From positions 1-64,000 of the forward strand of contig JADKID010000020.1 in assembly GCA_016721425.1 (NCBI GenBank): a stretch of DNA of 64,000 bases, in the 5' to 3' direction. This DNA comes from Bryobacterales bacterium. GTDB lineage: Bacteria > Acidobacteriota > Terriglobia > Bryobacterales > Bryobacteraceae. A model generated the notes under the pieces. It saw only the letters and a program-made list of their open reading frames with translations. It made no database searches and had not been told where the DNA came from. Positions 1 through 8,983 of the stretch are shown here, piece by piece. Position numbers and translations under genes: made by a program. The first letter of the stretch is position 1, and each line of letters begins with the position of its first letter.

Positions 1-405
1 CTCTTCTCGTTCCTGGGCGTGATGGCGGCGCTGACGCGGGGTTGCTGCTGCGGAAACTGGCGCCGCGGCTGGGTGAAGCCAACCTGGTGATCTATGGCGC
101 GGTGATATTTGGCATCGGGTTCGTCATTATCGCGGAATCGAGCGCGCTGTGGATGCTGCTATTTGGCGGTGGGCTTCACAGCACTGGGCTTCGGTTGTTT
201 GGCCGAGCGGCGCTCACTGGTCTGATTTCGCGGGCCGTGGCGAGCAGGGCGTCCTGCTGGGGACGGCGCAATCGGTTGGGAGCCTGACGCAGTGATCGGG
301 ACTGTTTAGGCGGGGTTGCTGTTCGATGGGATCGGACGGCTGCACCCTACTGGGCTAACTCGGGCTGGACAGGCTGCTGGCCTCTGGTGGTCCCGTGCAG
401 GCCAC
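1..405 (+). pseudogene. MFS transporter remnant (3' part)
   Basis: Fragments in different forward frames resemble the last third of a 12-helix major facilitator transporter. One frame gives LLRKLAPRLGEANLVIYGAV followed by a hydrophobic helix (about 42-170). A second gives GEQGVLLGTAQSVGSLTQ (about 239-292) and then meets a stop. A third near 310-340 gives a FDGIGR-like loop. These pieces follow the order seen in TetA-type exporters, whose last cytoplasmic loop has a GEQG...AQS..SL motif. At least two or three frameshifts and an internal stop are needed, so no product is expected. The 5' part lies outside the window. It runs tail to tail with the dinB remnant. The family call rests on recognising motifs by eye. 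Confidence 0.6.
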
Positions 406-414
406 CCGCATGAG

Positions 415-1632
415 TGACCCACCTTTTGGGCTTGGGCTGCTTGCCGGGAGGCCCACAGTTCTCGTGGACCCGCTCCGCGGTCGCCGGGCATTCCCACGGC
501 CAGCTTGATGATCTTTTCGACAAACTTATCCCGGATCTTGTCCACGGCGGCGGTGGCCCTTTGGCGCGCTCGTTCTTGTCGGCGTCCAGCAGGCAAGATT
601 GGCCCTCGTTGAGCTCAAGCCGGAGACGCCCGTACCGATGGGCCGCACCTTAGCGCCGGTCACCAGGCGGCCAGGAAGGGCGCCGGGATTCGGCGATGAG
701 CTCGTGATCGAGCTGCGTGGCGCTGCCGAGAGATGGGAGTCGGGTGATGGTGGTGAAGTCCGAGTAGCGCAGGCGCAGGTGGACAGTGCGCGCATGGAAG
801 TGGTGGTCCGGAGCCGGCGCGCGACCTTTCTGCGAGATGCGCGAGCGTGGATTCGATGAAGGCGGGTCAGCTGTGTCTTCATTGAATGTGCTCGTGTTTG
901 ATGGACTTGGGGTCCCCTCCTTCGCCAATATAACTATCCGAACCACGCGCCCGCGTCGGCGCCGCGTGACTTGCCGGCCAGGGCGAGGCCCCACTGGCCG
1001 AAGCGCCGGAAAGTTCTCTCCAGGCGGGCCAGATCGCCACCCTTGCGGATCCCGGTTCGTTGAGCTTCTGCTCGGCCGCTTTGCCGACGCCAGGGGATGC
1101 GGCGGACGTCGAGCAGGGCCAGGAGGCGGCCTCAGACCGGGCTGGACAAAGAGGATGCCGTTGGGCTGGGCTGGTCGGGGCGACCTTAGCCACCATGCGC
1201 GAGACGGAGACGTAACCGAGCAGTTCAGGCCGGTGTCGCGCTTCGTCTGATCGTGCAGGAGATGGGCTGCCCGCAGCGGCCGCGAAGAGGCGCTCCGTGC
1301 CGGTGAGGTCCATCCTACGCCTCGTCCACGGAGGCCATCTCGACCCTTGGGCGAGAAGTGGGTGAACACGTCGTGGACCTTGTGCTTAAGTACTCCCGAT
1401 ACCGCTCGGATGGCCGTCCAGAAAGATGGCGTGCGGGCATCGCTGAGCGGCGGTGCGCAAAGGCAGGGCGGAGTGGACCCCGAACTTGCGGGCCTCATAG
1501 GACGCGGCCGAGACAACGCCGCGCTGGTCCGCGGCCCCCGACGACCACGGCCTTGCCCTTCAGCGACGGGTCGAAGAGTTCTTCAACGGAGACGAAGAAG
1601 GCGTCCATGTCGACGTGGAAGATTGTGCGCAC
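415..1632 (-). pseudogene. dinB: DNA polymerase IV (DinB) remnant, multiply frameshifted
   Basis: Reading right to left on the minus strand, pieces in all three frames line up with a Y-family polymerase. The order is: FHVDMDAFFVSVEELFDP and KGKAVVVGGR near 1540-1625 (palm metal-binding start); VHDVFTHFSPK near 1360; VDLTGTERLF near 1295-1315; SVSRMVAKVA near 1190-1215; NGILFVQPGL near 1130-1160; a little-finger piece HARTVHLRLRYSDFTTITR near 735-800; VGVSGL-like and DKIRDKF pieces near 510-640; and an ERVHEN.G.PGKQ tail near 430-460. The usual length is about 350-400 residues, which matches. At least six frame changes are required, and the catalytic SVDE segment is damaged. A GTG at 1632 would be the old start. 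Translesion synthesis activity is almost certainly lost, unless the sequence itself is faulty here. Confidence 0.8.
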
Positions 1633-1760
1633 GGGAAGAACCAGTGACCATGATAGCGGACAGCCTGCGCTGAGCCGGTTGCCGGTCAGACAGCATGATT
1701 GGCGCGCTCTGCTGCTCTGCCTCAAGCCATGCCGACTACAGTAGGAACAGGATCCAGAAT

Positions 1761-2699
1761 ATGACCCCCTCGCTTCCCGTCCTACTGACATTTGCCGCGT
1801 GCCTCAGCGCACAGCCGTGGCAACCGCCCGCCGACAGCGCTCGCTGCCCCTCGAAATGGGGACCCGGCGACCAGCGCGGCTCCGGTAACCTGATGTCGCC
1901 CCAATCCGTTCTTCGCGCAGCCAGGCTGATCCGCACGGGAACCGTGTTCGAACTTGGCCAGGTTCTGTCTCCGTCCATGCCGCTATTCGGCGCCCGGCGA
2001 TTTGAGCTGACCACCAAACGAACGTTCCGGAACCCTGGCGTGAACCGGCGCGGCAGCAACGAGGAGCTGATCTACTCCGAGATGGGCCAAGTGGGTACCC
2101 AATTCGACGCGTTCAGCCACCAGACGATCGGAGACACTCTCTACAACTGTTTCAACCTCGACGACATCGCCACGCGCAGTGGATTTACAAGACTCGGCGT
2201 GGAGAATGTAGGCATGTTGATGACGCGAGGTGTCCTCATCGACATCGCAGGACTCAAAGGAGCGGCAAATCTCGACGCAGCCTACGAGATCACGCCTGCT
2301 GACCTCCAGTCGGCCTTGAAGCGCCAGAACATCACGCTGGAATCGGGAGACGCCATCCTCATTCGCACCGGATGGAGCCGCCACTGGGGAACAGACAATG
2401 CGCGCTACGCGGGCAATTCGCCAGGCATTGGTGTCGCCGCCGCCGACTGGTTGGCCCGTCAGAATCCGATGCTGGTGGGCGCCGATAACGCATCGGTAGA
2501 GATCTCACCGAACCCCGAACCGAAGGCCAGCCTTCCTGTCCACCAGATCATGCTTGTTGTGAATGGGATCCATCTGCTGGAGAATCTCAAACTCGAGGAC
2601 CTGGCGGCGCAATCCGTCTACGAATTCGCATTCGTCCTCCAGCCGCTAAAGTTGCAGGGCGGCACCGGTTCTACTGTCGCCCCTGTCGCTATCCGATGA
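1761..2699 (+). CDS. Secreted cyclase-family (kynurenine formamidase-like) protein
   Basis: Predicted 312 residues. Residues 1-17 form a signal peptide (MTPSLPVLLTFAACLSAQ), so the protein is probably exported. The body matches the cyclase/kynurenine formamidase fold (PF04199): it has a GTQFDAFSH motif where the family usually has H-x-GTH-x-D-x-x-x-H, then GVLIDIAG, a GDAILIRTGW strand and an ADNASVEISP segment near the C-terminus. The family hydrolyses amides or lactones with a divalent metal. Here the second histidine of the usual motif is glutamine, so the metal site or substrate may differ. The ATG at 1761 was preferred over an earlier in-frame start at 1695 because it begins exactly at the signal peptide and has AGGA upstream. 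The stop overlaps an ATG of the next frame (ATGA at 2696). Substrate unknown. Confidence 0.8.
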   Translation: MTPSLPVLLTFAACLSAQPWQPPADSARCPSKWGPGDQRGSGNLMSPQSVLRAARLIRTGTVFELGQVLSPSMPLFGARRFELTTKRTFRNPGVNRRGSNEELIYSEMGQVGTQFDAFSHQTIGDTLYNCFNLDDIATRSGFTRLGVENVGMLMTRGVLIDIAGLKGAANLDAAYEITPADLQSALKRQNITLESGDAILIRTGWSRHWGTDNARYAGNSPGIGVAAADWLARQNPMLVGADNASVEISPNPEPKASLPVHQIMLVVNGIHLLENLKLEDLAAQSVYEFAFVLQPLKLQGGTGSTVAPVAIR

Positions 2700-2782
2700 A
2701 GAGCCGGTCCGGAGTATACTGCGTTGAGGCCGGCGGCCAAAACGAAGAATTCTGGATTGGACGTAGAAAGCAGGGGCTAAGC

Positions 2783-4000
2783 ATGTTGTCGAATCGAAGC
2801 CGGCGTGGAATCGCGGCTGGCGCTGGAGTTGTTCTCTGTTCGATAGCGGCTTTCGCGCAATCGGAACCACCATCGATCCGGCCGCTTCGGACTCCGCCCG
2901 TAGAAAAGTTCACCGTCAATCCTGGCTTCCGGGATTGGAGTCCCGCCACAATCGCAGGCACAGCGATCGTTGCCGGCAACCAGACAGGTCGCGGCGGGCT
3001 ATTTGCTGTCGACACACTCACAGGGAAATTGAAGTGGAGTCATATTCCCGCCTTCAGCTCGGGAACCGCCTCAGTATCAACTCCCCCCGCTGTCTCTGGA
3101 GACATCGTGATCACGCCCTATGCCGCGGCATATCCCGGCGCCGTGATCGCCGTATCGCTCGCCACCGGGAAAGAGCTTTGGCGCGCTCTGGACCCGGTCC
3201 AGAATGCGGCAGTGGCTGTACACGGGGGCATGGCGTTCGTGATGGACAAGAAGGGCACATTCTACGCTTTGGACGCCGCCACCGGCCGCGAGAGGTGGCA
3301 TGTGATCCTCAGCGCCACTCGCGCAGGCTGCGCCTCGAAGCCGGTCGTTCGCGACGAGACAATTTATCTCACCGGCGACGCGGATGCGACTCCGGGGGAT
3401 CGGACGAAACCGGCGGGCGCTTATCTCTTTGCATTTGATGCGAAAACCGGCCAGGAGCGCTGGCGCTACCGTGCAAGTGAACCCAATGTGTTTCAGGCCA
3501 TGTGCCTCCATCAACCTGTCGTCACCGCTGATACTATCTATGCAGCCGGAGGTAGCCGGCTCTACGCAGTGCGTCGGGATACCGGTGTCAATCGCTGGAA
3601 TTCCGTCGAGATCCGCCGCCCCGTGGAAGGGAAGGAGCGCCCAGTCGAATTGTTCGGACTGGTAGACGCCGGCCCCGTCCTCATTGGCATGACGTCGGTC
3701 TCCCTCATCGCCTTCGACAAGAATTCCGGCGGATCGGTCTGGGAAATTCCCGGCAAGTACGGGGCCTCAGCGCCCTCGACGGCCGTTGCGGGCAACGTCC
3801 TCTACTTTCAGGGGAGTCCAGATAGCAGGCCAGCCGTCGCGTCGCGCGGAACGCTCTACGCCCTCGATCTCGATAACCACACCCTGCTCTGGTCGTTCTC
3901 GCGCCCGACCCGTGAGGCTAACTGGTCCTTTGGAACCGTCACCCCTGTCGATGGCGCGCTATGGGTGGATTCCTATCAGGCGCTGGTGAAACTCCAGTAG
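2783..4000 (+). CDS. Secreted PQQ-like beta-propeller repeat protein
   Basis: Predicted 405 residues. An N-terminal signal peptide (MLSNRSRRG, then a hydrophobic stretch ending AFAQ) is followed by repeated blades of the PQQ/pyrrolo-quinoline type: GGLFAVDTLTGKLKWSH, VIAVSLATGKELWRA, GTFYALDAATGRERWH, AYLFAFDAKTGQERWRY, SRLYAVRRDTGVNRW and GTLYALDLDNHTLLWSF. The A-x-D-x-x-T-G-x-x-x-W signature is clear in at least six blades. Such proteins act as outer-surface or periplasmic propellers, either as scaffolds (BamB-like) or, with cofactor, as dehydrogenases; no catalytic domain is visible here. The ATG at 2783 has AGGGG just upstream and starts at the signal peptide; an earlier ATG at 2696 overlaps the previous stop. 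It probably shares a transcript with the cyclase gene. Confidence 0.85.
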   Translation: MLSNRSRRGIAAGAGVVLCSIAAFAQSEPPSIRPLRTPPVEKFTVNPGFRDWSPATIAGTAIVAGNQTGRGGLFAVDTLTGKLKWSHIPAFSSGTASVSTPPAVSGDIVITPYAAAYPGAVIAVSLATGKELWRALDPVQNAAVAVHGGMAFVMDKKGTFYALDAATGRERWHVILSATRAGCASKPVVRDETIYLTGDADATPGDRTKPAGAYLFAFDAKTGQERWRYRASEPNVFQAMCLHQPVVTADTIYAAGGSRLYAVRRDTGVNRWNSVEIRRPVEGKERPVELFGLVDAGPVLIGMTSVSLIAFDKNSGGSVWEIPGKYGASAPSTAVAGNVLYFQGSPDSRPAVASRGTLYALDLDNHTLLWSFSRPTREANWSFGTVTPVDGALWVDSYQALVKLQ

Positions 4001-4395
4001 CGTGCCGGCGTCTTTTCGGACCGAGTTTCTCCCTCAACGCCTTCTCGATGTAGGGCACCGCACCCGGCGCCTTGCGGTTCGTCTCTCCGGGGTCAACGGC
4101 GAGTTCAGCCGGGCCCTCGCCGGTTGCCGATGACGCGAGGCTCCGATGAGAAGCGCACCAAGTTCATTGAAGCGGGCACGAGATTTACCTCAAGAGGCCC
4201 AACCTTACTGTGCATGGTGCTTGCCATGAGGCAGCTGGCGCATCAGCACAACCTGTCGCGGGTGCAGCGGTCGGTCCTGGCGGGGGGCCAGCGAGATCCC
4301 GAAGAACGGAGTTCCCGGAAAGTAGGCGGAAGGGCTAACACCGTGTGACCCGGTCCTGCAACTTTCTCCCTCGGGCTGGCGTCTACCCCCTCGTG
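4001..4395. other. Intergenic stretch, no intact gene
   Basis: No convincing complete gene was seen in this ~395-base stretch. On the minus strand around 4005-4118, one frame reads GEGPAELAVDPGETNRK then a charged helix-like tail. This superficially resembles the C-terminus of an exported hydrolase or sulfatase (a ...DPGE... tail) and may be a remnant. A short forward ORF at 4124-4348 has no recognisable features. The stretch lies between an intact gene and a cluster of broken ones, so decay debris is plausible. Confidence 0.4.
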
Positions 4396-5786
4396 ATGAG
4401 AGTCTTCTCGAACTTCACGGCCGCGATGTTGGCAACGGCATTCGCTGCGCAAGCTTGCTCGTGCGCAGGAGTCCCCACGACCTGCGAGCGCCTCGCGACG
4501 GCGACGGTGGCCTTTGTCGGAATGGTCACACAGGGCTCGGAGCCTGACGATGCCTCAGGGCCGGGGCGAGGGTTTGGGCGCCGGGAAGCCGTCCTTTCCG
4601 TAGAGAGCGTCATCCGGGGTCTACCGGAAGGGGTGCGAGAGATTCGAGTCAACCCATCAATCTTCACAAGCTGCTATTTCGAACTGAAAGTGGGCCAGCG
4701 GATGTTGATCTTCGGCTCAACCTTGCCCTCCGATCCAAATGTCGTTTTCACTGGAGGTTGTTCCGGGTCGCGCACGATTCGACCCGAAGATACCGAAGTC
4801 AGCCAGATGGTGGCGTCCTACCTGGGTGGACCTGGCCTGTTCTTTCGGAAGCGTGCGTCTCTACAAAGGCTGGAATACAGCCTGGCGCGACGACAACCTG
4901 GTGGAGGGGGCGGAGATTTCTCTGAAGGCAGAAGCGAAAGACTGGACGATGCGAACCGGAAACTCCGGCCGTTTTGAGCTGCGGGCCTATCCCCCGGAGA
5001 GTACCGCCTCACTATCTCGAAGCCCGGGCTCAGCGCCGAGGTGGAGTCCAAAGATCGATACCGCGAATACGAGGCTCCGGGCAAGATCGTGATCCCGGAG
5101 CGAGGTTGCGTGGAGGTCCCCGTAATTCTGCGGCCGGATACCACGGTCTCAGGCACGGTCAGGAGTGTGGATGGAAGTCCCGTCGCTGGGATTCCGGTCG
5201 GAGCGTATGAGCAGGATGCCAAGAGCCGCCGGCAGTCAGTACGCTCCGCGATCACCGGCGAGGATGGGCGCTATGAAATCCCGAGGCTTCTCGCAGGCCG
5301 TTACATCGTTGGAGTTGGCGCGGAGCCCGGCACAAACGGCCCTATCCGACCACCTTTCCCAGCCGCGTCCACTGACACCGGGGCGATGCCGGTAGTCGTC
5401 GCCGATGGCAAGCGCGTCGAAGGCATCGACATTGTTGTCCCGCCCAAGCAGCCGGAGGTGACGGTCCGCATCCGTGTGCTCTGGCCCGACAAACGCCAGT
5501 CGACTTTGCACTCATTGCCGTGGACCATCCTCAGAACGGTTGGGTGAATTCATACAATCCGAAAAACCGTAGGGCGGGCTTCACGGACTCGAATGGATTT
5601 GCGTCCATCGAACTGCGGGAAGGAACCGAGTACACCATCTCGGCAACCTGGCAGAAGATGGAACCGCAACCTGGGAACGTGATTGGGCGAGCGGTCGCGA
5701 GCCACCAAACGAATCGGCTGAAGCTGATCGGCGCGGCTGGCGCTGAGTTGACGTTGACTCTGAGCGAGCAGCCAGAGCCGCGTTGA
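4396..5786 (+). pseudogene. Secreted protein with NTR-like start and carboxypeptidase-regulatory-like domain, three frameshifts
   Basis: The reading frame begins at ATG 4396 with a signal peptide (MRVFSNFTAAMLATAFAAQA) followed by CSCAG, a start typical of TIMP/NTR-like secreted modules. A region near 4850-5000 continues with RLYKGWNTAWRDDNLVEG, GRFELRAYPP and then GEYRLTISKPG. Carboxypeptidase-regulatory-like repeats follow (VSGTVRSVDGSPVAGIPV, GRYEIPRLLAGRYIVGVG). The end is TDSNGFASIELREGTEYTISA. Three changes of frame occur: an extra T near 4840 (TTT for TT), a missing C near 4992 (five C for six) and a missing G near 5503. Correcting these gives a continuous 463-residue protein with no stop. 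The function of this acidobacterial-type family is unknown. It is either a recent pseudogene or intact and mis-sequenced. Confidence 0.75.
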
Positions 5787-5788
5787 TC

Positions 5789-6746
5789 CTAAGCCCTCTC
5801 CACCACCTGCATCAACGCGCGGATGTAGCCGAAGCAGAACGCGAATGATTGTCTGCCGCCGTCGTCACCCACCACCTTGGGCACGTGGTCCGGCATCAGC
5901 ATTCCGTCGTAGCCCACCCTCTTTGTAGGCCCGTAGGGCCGCCAGCATGTCCACGTCGCCGTTGTCCGGATACGTCTCTCTAAAGTCCAAAAACGACCAG
6001 AAATGTTACGAAAGTGCACGTCCGTGATACGGATTCTCATGGATCGAGACGAATCGCTTGAGCCCGTCCACGGAGCCGAGCACCGTCTCCACGCCCTTGA
6101 AGCCTTTGCCCTTGGGCATGCCGGGGTCGTGCGGGTGGCAGGCGATCTTCACCTTGTACTCTGCCGCCACGGGCGCCACACGCTGCAAAAACCAGGTAAT
6201 TCGCTCCCAATAGAGGTCGGCGGGCACATCGCCGGCCGCTGTCTTGGTGTCCTGGTTGGCGTCGGCGTACTTGAATGTGCTGTACTGCGCGCCGCCGCGC
6301 CCGGTGGTGGGCGCGCTGCGCACCACGCCCAGAATGCTCATGTTGTACTTCGCCGCGGGGATGCCGGCCGCGGCCACATTGCGGATCATCTCACAGATCT
6401 GGTCCACCGCCTTGTCGCGCTCCGGCGACTGGCCGAGCAGAATGCTGGGCATCTCCGCTTTATCGATAATCGATGAACTCAGCGGCAGCGGCACCATGGC
6501 GAGCTGCACACCGGCCGCCTCCACGCGATCTTTCAAGCGCTTCAGGCCGTCCACGCTCCAACTCTCGTCGAGTTTCGTCGAGGGCAGCCCGCTGCAGATG
6601 TGCGTCACACCCAGCGCCGCCAGCACGCGCAGCGCGGCGGGGTCCGTCGTGTGCTGCGTGCCCAGTTTCATCCGGCCCGGCAGGGCTACGTGCGGCGCGG
6701 CCATCATCCCGGCCCCGGTCAGCTTCATCAGTTCGCGGCGATTCAT
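5789..6746 (-). pseudogene. Mannonate dehydratase-like (UxuA-type) sugar isomerase, deleted and frameshifted
   Basis: The first 246 codons, from ATG 6746, read well: a twin-arginine-like start (MNRRELMKLTGAGMM), then a TIM-barrel with ICSGLP, AAKYNMSILG, KIACHPHDPG and VSIHENPYHG. The frame then breaks. What follows in other frames is VHFRNISGRF, then DFRETYPDNGDVDMLAALRAY, then VGYDGMLMPDHVPKVVGDDG, the C-terminal part of UxuA-like enzymes. The roughly 35-40 residues normally present between the HENPYHG and VHFRN segments (the middle of the barrel) are missing. The tail has a further missing T (five T for six) and an extra G. D-mannonate dehydratase removes water from mannonate. An intact but distant homologue lies at 50191-51249. 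The deletion makes this a true pseudogene. Confidence 0.75.
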
Positions 6747-6775
6747 CTTAGCTACAGATCATATAACCTGTGTGC

Positions 6776-7753
6776 ATGCGCCGCAGGGATTTTCTTCTTT
6801 CCGCCATGGCCCCCGGGGCTTCGCTGATGACGGTTCGCGGTCCGGTGGCGGCCTCGTCTCTTGGGATCATCCTGCCGCACGAGCATCTCTTCTCGATGTT
6901 CGGAGAGGAGCCGGCCGAGTTGCATCAGTACGACAGGCAACTCCTGCTGGCCACGGTTGTTCCTTATCTGGAGAATCTCCGCGCGCAAGGCTGCACCGCC
7001 ATCATCGACGGCACCACCGCCTGGTTTGGCCGCCAGCCCGCTCTGCTGCGCGACATTTCGGCGCGCACCGGCATCCACATCCTGACCAACACCGGCTACT
7101 ACGGGGCCGCGAACGATCGCTATGTTCCGAAGAGCGCCTTGGAGGAATCGGCCGATCAGATCGCCGCGCGCTGGCTTGCAGAGTGGACGGACGGCATCGG
7201 CGGCACCGGGATCAAGCCCGGCTTCCTCAAACTCGGCGTCGATGCGGGCCCGCTCTCTGGCATCGATCGCAAGCTGATCACCGCCGCCGCCCGCACGCAC
7301 CGCAAGAGCGGCCTCACGCTGGCCGTCCACACCGGCGACAACCCGGCGGCTCTCCATGAGCAGTTGACCGTCCTCCGTGCGGAGGGTGTTGCGCCCGGGG
7401 CCCTGGTTTGGATCCACGCCAACCAGTGCCCGGACGATGCTGCTGTATTGGGCGCCGCCGCGGCCGGGGCGTGGATCAGCCTCGACGGGCTGGCCGCCGA
7501 TACCCTGAACCGCCACTTGGCTCTGTGCCGGGCTTTGAAGTCTGCCGGGCGGCTTCGCCAAGTCCTGCTCTCCCATGACGGCAATACCTTCCGTGCCAAC
7601 GGCAAGCGGCCGATGAAGACCTACGCCGCCCTCTTCACCGATTTCATCCCGCGGCTGACCGCCGCCGGTTTCGATCAGGCCGAGATTCGATCCCTCACCG
7701 CGCACAATCCCGCCCTCGCCTACGCTGTCGGAGTGCGCCTTTTGCCCCAATAG
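6776..7753 (+). CDS. Phosphotriesterase-family metal-dependent hydrolase (Tat signal)
   Basis: Predicted 325 residues. The MRRRDFLLSAMAPGASLM start is a twin-arginine-type signal. Family motifs of the phosphotriesterase/amidohydrolase barrel (PF02126) appear in order: HEHLF (metal-binding HxH), IIDGTT, TNTGYY, KPGFLKLGV (the lysine that is usually carboxylated), LAVHTGD, WIHANQ and LLSHDGN (the late aspartate ligand). All expected metal ligands are visible, so the enzyme is probably active on a phosphoester or lactone; the substrate cannot be read from sequence. ATG 6776 was chosen over a GTG two codons earlier because it starts the signal. The gene is divergent from the UxuA-like remnant, with only about 30 bases between them. 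The family is normally around 320-350 residues, so it is full length. Confidence 0.85.
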   Translation: MRRRDFLLSAMAPGASLMTVRGPVAASSLGIILPHEHLFSMFGEEPAELHQYDRQLLLATVVPYLENLRAQGCTAIIDGTTAWFGRQPALLRDISARTGIHILTNTGYYGAANDRYVPKSALEESADQIAARWLAEWTDGIGGTGIKPGFLKLGVDAGPLSGIDRKLITAAARTHRKSGLTLAVHTGDNPAALHEQLTVLRAEGVAPGALVWIHANQCPDDAAVLGAAAAGAWISLDGLAADTLNRHLALCRALKSAGRLRQVLLSHDGNTFRANGKRPMKTYAALFTDFIPRLTAAGFDQAEIRSLTAHNPALAYAVGVRLLPQ

Positions 7754-7825
7754 GCTCGGTTGACCCTACCGAGGTCTATTGTTTGCAACAGATAGGCGTG
7801 GAGTGTGAATTGCATACGGATTGGT

Positions 7826-8983
7826 ATGAGCATACCGGTCACCGACTTCGCCTACCGTCCCAGGCTGGTTTTCTGGGAGTTGACCACCGGATGCAACCTC
7901 CGTTGCGTCCATTGCCGGGCCAGTGCGACCGAGTTGATGAGCCCCGAGGACCTCTCGACGCAGGAGTGCCTCGAGATCGTGGATCAGATTGCGCAATATG
8001 CCCCACTCATTCTTGTGCTGAGTGGCGGCGAGCCGCTGTGGCGCCGGGATGTCTTTGAAATTGCTCAACATGCGGTCTCCAAAGGCCTGCGCGTCGCCCT
8101 TGCCACCAACGGCACACTGGTTGACGAGGCGATGGCCGCCCGCATCCACGAGTCCGGCATCGTCCGTGTCTCTGTGAGCCTCGATGGCGCCGATCCCGTC
8201 ACCCACGACGCGTTCCGCGGCCACGACGGGGCGTTTGACGCGGCCGTGCGCGGCCTGCGCCACATGCAGGAACTCGGCATCTCTACTCAGATCAACACCA
8301 CGGTTTCCCGTCACAACGTCCACCAGTTGCCGGAGATGATGGAGCTGGCCAAGTCTTTGAAAGTGGACGCGTTCCACCTCTTCCTACTGGTGCCGGTGGG
8401 TTGCGGGCTCACCATTGCCGAAGATCAGTCGGTGGATGGCGCGGAGGCTGAGCGCATCCTGAACTGGTTCTACGATCGCAGCATCGATTCCGGCATGGAA
8501 TTGAAAGCCACCTGTGCGCCGCAGTACTACCGCATTGCGCGGCAGCGGCGCGCCGAGGACCGTAGGTCTGGCCTGCCCGTGCCGGCGCAGATGCCCCACC
8601 CGCAGCACGCCGCCGCCATGCAGTCCGGACACCCCGGCGGGAAGCCCACTGATCTGAATCAGATGACCCGAGGCTGCCTGGCCGCCTCCGGCGTGTGCTT
8701 CATCTCCCACCGCGGCAAAGTGCAGCCCTGCGGTTATCTCCCGCTGGAGGCCGGCGACCTGCGCCAGCAGGGATTCCAGGACGTCTGGGAAAACTCAAGT
8801 TTATTTAATGATATGCGCGACCTGAATACACTTGACGGGAAGTGCGGATACTGCGAATTTAAACAGGTATGCATGGGTTGCCGGGCGCGTGCATTTGGCG
8901 TCACGGGTGACTATCATAATGAAGAGCCCTTTTGTATCTACGAGCCGAATCCCGCCCGGAAGGAGTCACCTGCCGTCTCATGA
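7826..8983 (+). CDS. Radical SAM/SPASM enzyme, AhbD/NirJ-like (heme b or d1 synthesis type)
   Basis: Predicted 385 residues. A radical SAM cluster motif, TTGCNLRCVHCRA (C-x3-C-x2-C), lies near residue 24, followed by VLSGGEPLWR and VSVSLDGAD. The C-terminal SPASM-like part has RGCLAASG, GKVQPCGYL and then GKCGYCEFKQVCMGCRARAF, ending DYHNEEPFCIYEP. This Cys pattern and a His/Gly-rich HPQHAAAMQSGHPGGKP linker are characteristic of AhbD and NirJ, which act on siroheme-derived tetrapyrroles. Related SPASM enzymes modify peptides, so the role is inferred. Start ATG 7826 has GGA about five bases upstream; a GTG at 7805 is an alternative. The stop overlaps the start of the ferredoxin gene (ATGA at 8980), implying translational coupling. 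No other ahb/nir gene is in the window. Confidence 0.8.
   Translation: MSIPVTDFAYRPRLVFWELTTGCNLRCVHCRASATELMSPEDLSTQECLEIVDQIAQYAPLILVLSGGEPLWRRDVFEIAQHAVSKGLRVALATNGTLVDEAMAARIHESGIVRVSVSLDGADPVTHDAFRGHDGAFDAAVRGLRHMQELGISTQINTTVSRHNVHQLPEMMELAKSLKVDAFHLFLLVPVGCGLTIAEDQSVDGAEAERILNWFYDRSIDSGMELKATCAPQYYRIARQRRAEDRRSGLPVPAQMPHPQHAAAMQSGHPGGKPTDLNQMTRGCLAASGVCFISHRGKVQPCGYLPLEAGDLRQQGFQDVWENSSLFNDMRDLNTLDGKCGYCEFKQVCMGCRARAFGVTGDYHNEEPFCIYEPNPARKESPAVS

Noticed and set aside
4124..4348. Short plus-strand frame upstream of the secreted regulatory-domain gene
   Set aside because: No motif, no ribosome binding site, and it lies in debris-like sequence.
6752..7750. Minus-strand frame of 332 codons opposite the phosphotriesterase gene
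   Set aside because: No motifs, whereas the plus strand has the full metal-ligand set.
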